From: Bacilli bacterium | GTDB lineage: Bacteria > Bacillota_I > Bacilli_A > RF39 > UBA660 | Direction of reading: 5' to 3' | Assembly (NCBI GenBank): GCA_900768345.1 | Contig: CAAGCO010000002.1 | Span: 1 to 48,081 of the forward strand | DNA length: 48,081 nt | Shown here: positions 42,197-48,081 of the stretch, piece after piece | How the letters are laid out: each line of letters opens with the position of its first letter | How positions within the stretch are numbered: the first letter of the stretch is position 1 | Translations under genes and position numbers: made by a program | Notes under the pieces: generated by a model | Seen by the model: the letters and a program-made list of their open reading frames with translations, nothing else | What the model was told of the DNA's origin: nothing | Database searches by the model: none

Positions 42197-45105
42197 TGAA
42201 GACACTAACTAAGCAAAGTTTCCTAAGTATCAAAAAAACATTTAAAAGATTTTTATCAATACTAGCAATAGTACTTCTAGGAGTAGGTTTCTTTACTGGC
42301 ATAAGACAAACTTCACCTAACATGGAGGAAAGCGTAGACGAATACTTTAAAAAACAAAATGTTTATGATATTAATCTAATGTCAACTTGGGGAATTACTA
42401 AAGATGAAATAAATATATTAAAAGAAAAAGGATATGATGTAGAACCTTCTTATAGTGTAGATGCTTTAATTAGAATTGATGATGATTACGTTGTAAAAGT
42501 TCATTCTTATGATCCAAATGCTAAAATGAACAAACTAAGTGTAGTAGAAGGAAGATTACCAAAAACAAATACTGAATGTGTTATAGAAAAAAATAAAGAT
42601 TTAGGGAACTATAAAATAGGAGATACAATAACTATAGATAATGACACACTTAAAGAAAAAACATTAAAAATAGTTGGTTTTGTAAAAAGTCCATTATATA
42701 TATCAAGAGAAAGAGGAAGTACTAAACTATTAAATGGCAAAGTAAATTTCTATATGTATTCACTTATTACTAACTTTGATAGTGACTACTATACAGAAAG
42801 CTATATAAAACTAAAAAATAATGAAAGTATTTATTCAAAAAGATATGAACAACTTATTAACATTGAAGAAGATAAACTAAAAGAAATAACAAATAAATTT
42901 ATTGAAACAAGATTTAACAATGAAAAGAACGATGCATTAAAAGAATTGAATGACAATATAGATAAATATAACAAAGAGAAAAAAGATACATATAAAAAGT
43001 TAGATGATGCAGAAGCTAAAATAAATAAAAATGAAAAAATTCTTAATAGCAATTTAACAAAGCTAAATAATAATGAAAAGAAAGCAAAAGAGACATTTAA
43101 AACTAAAAAACAAGAAATTGAAATAAACAAGAAAAAAATTAATGATGGAATTACTACTTTAAAAAAGAATATTGCTTACTTAGAAAGTGTAGGTGGAGAT
43201 ACAACTGCTCTTAAAGTACAGTTATCAGCATTAGAAACAAATCTTAAGAAACTAAATGATGGATATAACACACTATTAAAACAAGAGAAAAGTACATTCA
43301 AAGAAATATCAAGTGCTAGAACTAAAATTAATAATGGTAAAAAACAAATAGAAAAGGCAAGAAAAGAATTAGAAAACAATAGAAAAAAAGCAGATAAAGA
43401 ATTTGCAGATGCTTATAAGAAAATAGAAGATGCTAAAAAAGAAATAGATGAACTTGAGAAACCTAAATGGTATATTCTAGATTTAGATTCAAATGTTGGA
43501 TATTATAGTTTCTCTCAAGATAGTGAAAGAATTAATAAATTAGCAAAAGTATTCCCACTATTATTTTATATCGTAGCCGTACTTGTAAGTTTAACTACTA
43601 TGACAAGAATGGTAGAAGAAGAAAGAGGAGAACTAGGTACATTAAAATCACTTGGATATAACGATAATCAAATATTATTTAAATATATAATTTATGCTTT
43701 ACTTGCGACAACAATAGGTTCAGTACTAGGAGTCATTATTGGTTCAAAAACAATACCAAGTATAATTTATGGAATGTATAGTTTAATGTATACTCTAGGA
43801 GATTTTATTAATAGTTTTGATTTAACTAGTGCATTACTTGGTTCATTAATAGCAATAGGTTGTATACTTTTATCAACCTACTTAGCAGTAAAAAAATCAT
43901 TAAAAGAAGTACCAGCAGAACTATTAAGACCAAAAAGCCCAGCAATAGGAAAAAGAGTATTATTAGAAAGAATACCATTCATATGGAAACATTTATCATT
44001 TTCAAGAAAAGTAACAATAAGAAATGTATTTAGATACAAAAAAAGATTCTTAATGACAATACTAGGTATAGCAGGATGTACAGGTCTAATAATAACAGGA
44101 TTTGGGATACAAGATTGTATAACAAATATGGTACCAAATCAATATGAAAAAATATTTAGTTATGATTTAGAAATAACTTTTAACAAAGACAGTAAAACAC
44201 TAGATAAAGATTATGAAGAAATATCAAAGTTAAAGGAATTTACTAGTACATTAAAAGTAAACAAAGAAGCAATAGATATTCTAAATAAAGATACAAATCA
44301 AACAGTACAGTTAATCGTACCATTTAATGACTATAATGATTTTATAAAAATACAAGATAGAAAAACAAAGAAACAATATAGTCTTAAAGATAAAATATAT
44401 GTATCAGAAAAGTTATATAAACTACTTAATTTAAAAGAAAATGACACTTTAAAAATAAAACTAGATAATAAAGAATACACTACTAAAGTTGGTGGAAGTA
44501 CTGAAAACTATATCATGCATTATATTTATATGAGTAAAGATGTTTATAATAGTAATTCATATAATACAATGCTAGTAAAAGTTAATAATTTAACAAATGA
44601 TGCAAGAAAAGAATTATCAAAAAAATTAAAAGAGTATGACTCAGTATCAAAACTAACTTATAATTCACTTAGTAGAACTGTATTTGATGATGCGATGGAA
44701 AACTTTGGACAAGTATCAGGTGTATTAATTGTATCAGCAGGACTCTTAGCATTCGTGGTACTTTATAATTTATCAAGTATAAATATAAGTGAAAGAAAAA
44801 GAGAACTTGCTTCAATAAAAGTATTAGGATTCTACGATAATGAAGTATATAACTATATCGGAAGAGAAAATAAAATTCTAACATTTATTGGCATGTTATT
44901 AGGATGCTTAATCGGATATATATTAACTATGTATATAATTAAAACTTGTGAATTAGATATAACAATGTTTAGTCCTAAAATATCTATTTATAGTTATATT
45001 TATTCATTAGGTATAACACTAGTATTTACAGTTTTAGTTGACATAGCTACATACTTTAGTTTAAAGCATATTAAGATGGTTGAATCATTAAAATCAGTAG
45101 AATAA
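42190..45105 (+). CDS. FtsX-type ABC permease with extracellular coiled coil
   Basis: A 971-residue permease with two FtsX modules. Helix 1 is at about 18-38. An extracellular domain (MacB-PCD-like) follows, and residues about 235-420 form a long coiled coil rich in Lys, Glu, Asn and Leu. Three helices at about 455-590 carry MVEEERGELGTLKSLGY, the FtsX loop. The second module repeats helix, extracellular domain and three C-terminal helices (ISERKRELASIKVLGFYDNEV). The layout matches large bacitracin-type/lipoprotein-type exporters. The coiled coil probably extends through the wall. Substrate unknown. It pairs with the preceding ATPase. Confidence 0.92.
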   Translation: MVVKTLTKQSFLSIKKTFKRFLSILAIVLLGVGFFTGIRQTSPNMEESVDEYFKKQNVYDINLMSTWGITKDEINILKEKGYDVEPSYSVDALIRIDDDYVVKVHSYDPNAKMNKLSVVEGRLPKTNTECVIEKNKDLGNYKIGDTITIDNDTLKEKTLKIVGFVKSPLYISRERGSTKLLNGKVNFYMYSLITNFDSDYYTESYIKLKNNESIYSKRYEQLINIEEDKLKEITNKFIETRFNNEKNDALKELNDNIDKYNKEKKDTYKKLDDAEAKINKNEKILNSNLTKLNNNEKKAKETFKTKKQEIEINKKKINDGITTLKKNIAYLESVGGDTTALKVQLSALETNLKKLNDGYNTLLKQEKSTFKEISSARTKINNGKKQIEKARKELENNRKKADKEFADAYKKIEDAKKEIDELEKPKWYILDLDSNVGYYSFSQDSERINKLAKVFPLLFYIVAVLVSLTTMTRMVEEERGELGTLKSLGYNDNQILFKYIIYALLATTIGSVLGVIIGSKTIPSIIYGMYSLMYTLGDFINSFDLTSALLGSLIAIGCILLSTYLAVKKSLKEVPAELLRPKSPAIGKRVLLERIPFIWKHLSFSRKVTIRNVFRYKKRFLMTILGIAGCTGLIITGFGIQDCITNMVPNQYEKIFSYDLEITFNKDSKTLDKDYEEISKLKEFTSTLKVNKEAIDILNKDTNQTVQLIVPFNDYNDFIKIQDRKTKKQYSLKDKIYVSEKLYKLLNLKENDTLKIKLDNKEYTTKVGGSTENYIMHYIYMSKDVYNSNSYNTMLVKVNNLTNDARKELSKKLKEYDSVSKLTYNSLSRTVFDDAMENFGQVSGVLIVSAGLLAFVVLYNLSSINISERKRELASIKVLGFYDNEVYNYIGRENKILTFIGMLLGCLIGYILTMYIIKTCELDITMFSPKISIYSYIYSLGITLVFTVLVDIATYFSLKHIKMVESLKSVE

Positions 45106-45110
45106 TGTAA

Positions 45111-45143
45111 AAAAGATATATCAAGTGAAGATATATCTTTTAA
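45111..45143 (+). terminator. Intrinsic terminator, 12-bp stem
   Basis: AAAAGATATATC pairs with GATATATCTTTT across seven bases. Confidence 0.85.
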
Positions 45144-45147
45144 TATT

Positions 45148-45156
45148 TGTTATAAT
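45148..45156 (+). promoter_or_regulatory. Extended -10 promoter of glyA
   Basis: TGTTATAAT, 20 bases before the glyA ATG; GAGGTGAAGG is the ribosome binding site. No riboswitch is visible, since the terminator of the previous gene ends 4 bases upstream. Confidence 0.6.
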
Positions 45157-45176
45157 TATAATGAGGTGAAGGTAAT

Positions 45177-46406
45177 ATGGATATAGAATTAAAAAAGGCA
45201 TTAAATCTAGAAAAGAAAAGACAACAAAACAACATAGAATTAATTGCTAGTGAGAACTATGTATCTAAAGCAATACTTGAATTACAAGGAAGTATATTAA
45301 CTAATAAATATGCTGAAGGCTATCCAGGAAAAAGATATTATGGAGGATGCGAATATATTGATATATTTGAAAATAAGGCTATAGAATATGCATGTAAACT
45401 ATTCGGAAGTACATATGCAAATGTTCAACCACATAGTGGAAGTTCAGCAAATATGGCAGTGTATAGAGCGTTATTAAATCATGGAGATAAAGTACTTGGA
45501 ATGTCACTTGCTCAAGGAGGACATTTAACTCATGGAAGTAAAGTAAGTTTTAGTGGTATTGATTATGAAATAGTTTCATATGAATTAGATCCAAAAAGCG
45601 AAACATTAGACTATGATAAAATTGAAGAACTTGCTATAAAAGAAAAACCAAAAATGATAATCGCAGGATGTAGTGCTTATAGTAGAAGTATAGACTTTAA
45701 AAAGTTTAGAGAAATAGCAGATAAATGTGGAGCTTATTTAATGGTAGATATGGCACATATTGCAGGATTAGTAGCTGCAGGACTTCATATGAATCCAGTA
45801 CCATATGCAGATGTTGTTACATCAACTACACATAAAACTCTAAGAGGTCCAAGAGGTGGATTAATTCTAACTAATAATGAAGAAATAATTAAAAAGATTA
45901 ACAAAGTAGTATTTCCAGGTATTCAAGGTGGACCACTTATGCATGTAATAGCTGCTAAAGCACAATGCTTCTATGAAGCATTACAACCAGAATTTAATGA
46001 ATATGCAAAAAATATTATTAAAAATGCAAATGCTATGGCAGAAGAATTTAAAAAGAATGGTGTAAAAGTAGTTTCAAATGCTACGGATAATCACTTAATG
46101 TTAATAGACGTTAAATCTAGTTTTGGAATAACTGGTAAAATCGCAGAAGAAACTCTTGATAAAATAAATATAACAGTTAATAAAAATGCAATACCATTTG
46201 ATACAGAAAAGCCTAGTATAACAAGTGGATTAAGACTTGGAAGCGCAGCTATGACTACAAGAGGACTAAACGATAAGGACTTTGTAGAAATCGCAGATAT
46301 AATTATTAAAGCACTTAAAAATTATGACAATAAAAAAGTACTTCTTGAATGTAAAAAAGAAGTACATGTAATAACTAGTAAATATCCTACAAAGAATATT
46401 AAATAG
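45177..46406 (+). CDS. glyA: Serine hydroxymethyltransferase
   Basis: A 409-residue PLP enzyme converting serine and tetrahydrofolate to glycine and 5,10-methylene-THF in the cytoplasm. The N-terminal LIASENYVS, GYPGKRYYGGCE, the HSGSSANMAVY phosphate-binding region, DMAHIAGLV and the PLP-lysine motif TTHKTLRGPRGG are all present, as is the C-terminal SGLRLGSAAMTTRG. Length is normal. It is monocistronic and convergent with the YbaK-type gene, which overlaps its end by 8 bases. Confidence 0.97.
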   Translation: MDIELKKALNLEKKRQQNNIELIASENYVSKAILELQGSILTNKYAEGYPGKRYYGGCEYIDIFENKAIEYACKLFGSTYANVQPHSGSSANMAVYRALLNHGDKVLGMSLAQGGHLTHGSKVSFSGIDYEIVSYELDPKSETLDYDKIEELAIKEKPKMIIAGCSAYSRSIDFKKFREIADKCGAYLMVDMAHIAGLVAAGLHMNPVPYADVVTSTTHKTLRGPRGGLILTNNEEIIKKINKVVFPGIQGGPLMHVIAAKAQCFYEALQPEFNEYAKNIIKNANAMAEEFKKNGVKVVSNATDNHLMLIDVKSSFGITGKIAEETLDKINITVNKNAIPFDTEKPSITSGLRLGSAAMTTRGLNDKDFVEIADIIIKALKNYDNKKVLLECKKEVHVITSKYPTKNIK

Positions 46407-46863
46407 TTGATACATCAGTCCAACCTACAGGGTTAGAGAATTCCTCTAACTCTTTTATTGTGACTTCAATCGCAGAAGCAGGACTTCCGCAAGCAGGGAA
46501 AACCGTTTCAAATCTTTTAAGAGATTCATCTAAGTAAACTTCTACACCTGGTTTAACTGCGAAAGGACATACACCACCAACTGGATGACCAGTAAGACTT
46601 TCCACTTCATCAAATGGTAGCATATGCGCTTTTTCATGAAAGAAATGTTTAAATTTAGAATTATTAATTTTAGCATCTCCAGCAAGCACTACAAGTATAA
46701 CCTTATCATCAATTTTAAATGATAAGGTTTTAGCAATTCTCTCTTCAGTAGTATGTAATGCATGTGCAGCCATACTAACAGTAGCACTACTTTCATTTAA
46801 CACAACAACTCTATCATCAGCATTATATTTTTTTAAATATTCTTTAACTTCATTTAATGCCAT
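46399..46863 (-). CDS. YbaK/EbsC-type aminoacyl-tRNA deacylase
   Basis: A 154-residue protein of the YbaK/ProX editing family, which hydrolyses mischarged aminoacyl-tRNAs (for example Cys- or Ala-tRNAPro). Family motifs are ATVSMAAHALHTTEERIAKTL at the N-terminal half, VLAGDAKINNSKFK and the GHPVGGVCPFAV loop that shapes the active site. It shares one base with the stop of the signal peptidase homologue upstream (TAATG), so the two are co-translated. The specific tRNA is not deducible. Confidence 0.92.
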   Translation of the reverse strand: MALNEVKEYLKKYNADDRVVVLNESSATVSMAAHALHTTEERIAKTLSFKIDDKVILVVLAGDAKINNSKFKHFFHEKAHMLPFDEVESLTGHPVGGVCPFAVKPGVEVYLDESLKRFETVFPACGSPASAIEVTIKELEEFSNPVGWTDVSTI

Positions 46864-47363
46864 TATCCTCTGTCCCCTAACGTTAAAAAGAAATAACCAC
46901 CTATTGCTAATATAAAGAATACAATACTTAATGGACTAGTAATAATTGAATATATTGCACCGAAGTCTTTAAAAGTTTCAGTAGTAAAACCAATAATCAT
47001 TTCATCAGTAACAGTATATCCATCTTCAATACTATTCAAATTATCAGTAATAGTATAAATACCATTAGAGTAGTCAACAACTTTTGCAAGTCTATATGAA
47101 CCATGATAATTATATAGTATTGTGTCATCTATTTTATAAACATCATTTCTTTTAAGAATAACCATATCACCTTTTTTATAGTCAGGTGCCATATTATCTT
47201 CATTAACTTGATGAGTAGCATATCCACCTAAATATGCATATTTAGTACCTAGTAATAATCTATATCCAAATGAGTATATATTATATACAGCTAAAATACC
47301 AAGAACAATCATCAATAATATTACAACTACTTTTATAGGACCAATTAATTTTTTAAGATTCAT
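46863..47363 (-). CDS. Signal peptidase I homologue lacking catalytic residues
   Basis: A 166-residue membrane protein of the S26 (SipW-like) fold with an N-terminal helix at about 9-31 and a C-terminal helix at about 138-162. Box B should read SMxP with the nucleophile Ser; here it is NMAPDYKKGDMVI, with Asn57 (codon AAT at 47193-47195). The Box D base, His in THR or Lys in KRV, is Ala93 in YRLAKVV. Box E (GDxN) is TITDNLNS. So it is predicted to be inactive or to have a changed mechanism. It overlaps the YbaK-type gene start. A start at 47363 is supported by its position at the hydrophobic helix. Confidence 0.8.
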   Translation of the reverse strand: MNLKKLIGPIKVVVILLMIVLGILAVYNIYSFGYRLLLGTKYAYLGGYATHQVNEDNMAPDYKKGDMVILKRNDVYKIDDTILYNYHGSYRLAKVVDYSNGIYTITDNLNSIEDGYTVTDEMIIGFTTETFKDFGAIYSIITSPLSIVFFILAIGGYFFLTLGDRG

Positions 47364-47409
47364 ATTATCACCATACCTTCAAAATAATTATAACATATAA
47401 GATATAAAT

Positions 47410-47438
47410 TTGACATAAATACAATGTTAATGTATAAT
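47410..47438 (+). promoter_or_regulatory. Full consensus sigma-A promoter
   Basis: TTGACA at 47410-47415, exactly 17 bases, TATAAT at 47433-47438. It is the best promoter in the window and drives the 71-residue gene. Confidence 0.85.
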
Positions 47439-47464
47439 ACTTGGCACTTAAGGGTGGTATAGAT

Positions 47465-47680
47465 ATGTCATATGAAACAGATTGTATGATAGCATTAAAA
47501 AATGCATTAAGAGAAACTGATGGATTAAAATATGCTATCAAAGAATTCAATAAGAATGCTAAAACTTTAGAACGTTTAGCAGAAGCTATTGAAAAACAAA
47601 ACGAATTAAAAGAAAGAGAATTAGAATTACTAGAAAGAGAAGCTGGAATTTCTAGAACACTTAAACCAAGAAATTACTAA
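47465..47680 (+). CDS. Small coiled-coil protein
   Basis: A 71-residue soluble protein, helical from about residue 8 to 60 with heptad-like Leu/Ile spacing and high Glu/Lys content (ERLAEAIEKQNELKERELEL). No family recognised. ATG 47465 follows AGGGTGG; the in-frame TTG at 47441 lies at the predicted transcription start. It has a perfect consensus promoter and its own terminator, so it is likely expressed strongly and alone. Confidence 0.72.
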   Translation: MSYETDCMIALKNALRETDGLKYAIKEFNKNAKTLERLAEAIEKQNELKERELELLEREAGISRTLKPRNY

Positions 47681-47695
47681 CAGCATGAAAAACTA

Positions 47696-47728
47696 AGACT
47701 TAGAATAAACCTCTAAGTTTTTTTTAAT
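47696..47728 (+). terminator. Intrinsic terminator
   Basis: ACTTAG pairs with CTAAGT, followed by a run of T. Confidence 0.65.
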
Positions 47729-47745
47729 TAATTATAGAAATAATA

Positions 47746-47754
47746 TGCTATAAT
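47746..47754 (+). promoter_or_regulatory. Extended -10 promoter
   Basis: TGCTATAAT, 16 bases before the pseudopilin ATG; GGTGAT gives the ribosome binding site. Confidence 0.6.
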
Positions 47755-47770
47755 TAAAATTGGTGATAAT

Positions 47771-48081
47771 ATGAAAAATAAAAGAGGTTTTACATTAGTA
47801 GAGTTACTGGCAGTGATAGCAATCTTAGCTATACTAGTAATTATAGCGCTACCTAATGTAATAAATATGTATAACAAAGCACAAAAGGAAATTTTTTTAA
47901 CTGAGGCAAAAAAGGTTTATAGTGAATCAGAAAAAAAGTATTTATCAAATTCAATAAGTGGCAATAAAACAAATGTTATTAATTCAAAAGACAATTCTAA
48001 ACTCGATATGACAGGAAAGAAACTTCAATATTGTGTCATTTTAAATAGTAGTGGTAAAGTAACTGATATGAAAGTATCTAA
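47771..48081 (+). CDS. Type IV-like pseudopilin, cut by the window end
   Basis: At least 103 residues, open to the window end. The start MKNKRG is followed by FTLVELLAVIAILAILV, a class III signal peptide: cleavage after Gly, with Phe+1 and Glu+5 as in ComGC-type and other type IV pilins. The hydrophobic helix continues to about residue 27, then a Lys/Glu-rich helix and a small domain with one Cys (KLQYCVILNSSG). It is exported and assembled by a type II secretion/Com-like machine not in the window. The true C-terminus is unknown. Confidence 0.85.
   Translation, partial: MKNKRGFTLVELLAVIAILAILVIIALPNVINMYNKAQKEIFLTEAKKVYSESEKKYLSNSISGNKTNVINSKDNSKLDMTGKKLQYCVILNSSGKVTDMKVS

Noticed and set aside
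1..48081. CRISPR array, tRNA/rRNA genes, insertion sequences or prophage
   Set aside because: No regularly spaced repeats, cloverleaf-type sequences, transposase or phage structural genes were seen on either strand.

Overview
The window is a very AT-rich stretch of a bacterial chromosome of Bacillota type. Evidence for this is the strong Shine-Dalgarno sequences (AGGAGG-like), many short hairpin-plus-U terminators, peptidoglycan genes (murD, a GH25 lysozyme lipoprotein), lipoproteins with a Gram-positive lipobox, and a type IV-like pseudopilin. The protein style (many small membrane and Lys/Asn/Ile-rich proteins beside a cell-wall pathway) fits an uncultured gut Bacilli lineage such as RF39-like groups; this placement is inference. 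Nearly all genes stop with TAA or TAG, and I found TGA as the stop of only one gene (7535-8671). Tryptophan is encoded by TGG, so the standard code is assumed. Extended -10 promoters of the form TGnTATAAT recur. I found no tRNA, rRNA, CRISPR array or insertion sequence.

Layout. 1-5 kb (minus strand): a type IIA Ca2+-type P-ATPase, a gene-poor stretch with decayed micro-ORFs, two small hypotheticals and a 3-hydroxyacyl-CoA dehydrogenase. 5-11 kb: a DUF2238-like membrane protein, a two-gene operon of a Qnr-like pentapeptide protein and an ABC-type ATPase, then a plus-strand run with an rRNA methyltransferase and an RluA-type pseudouridine synthase. 11-18 kb: a Dim1/KsgA-like rRNA dimethyltransferase, an alpha/beta hydrolase plus TetR regulator, and a divergent giant MMPL exporter fused to its extracellular partner, with three identical-format operators between them. 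Next come a PlsC-like acyltransferase and a hybrid histidine kinase (18-20.7 kb).

The most striking locus is 20.8-23.5 kb. A possible small structured RNA is followed by an extended -10 promoter, a 16-residue leader peptide, an intrinsic terminator overlapping the leader ORF, and a 793-residue protein. In that protein a complete ABC-F ATPase (two cassettes, ribosome-protection type) is fused in frame to a complete APH(3')-like aminoglycoside phosphotransferase domain. The arrangement looks like a ribosome-mediated attenuator controlling a two-mechanism antibiotic-resistance protein. I do not know of a described example of this fusion.

23.5-31.6 kb holds a glutamate-transporter-family symporter whose substrate-carboxylate arginine is lost, an acyl-CoA ligase with a divergent TetR regulator and a perfect 16-bp palindrome between them, a Cys-rich surface protein, a Sel1-repeat protein with an apparently leaderless mRNA, a GGDEF protein and a NERD-HRDC protein. 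31.6-39.5 kb holds a zinc-ribbon membrane protein with murD, an HD hydrolase with a PF06541 membrane protein, a DUF362 protein, a CBS-type inorganic pyrophosphatase, a GH25 lysozyme and gmk. 39.5 kb to the end holds a lipoprotein with a cytosolic tail, a MacB/FtsX-type ABC pair, glyA, a YbaK-type deacylase overlapping a signal peptidase homologue that has lost its catalytic residues, a 71-residue coiled-coil protein and a pseudopilin cut by the window edge.
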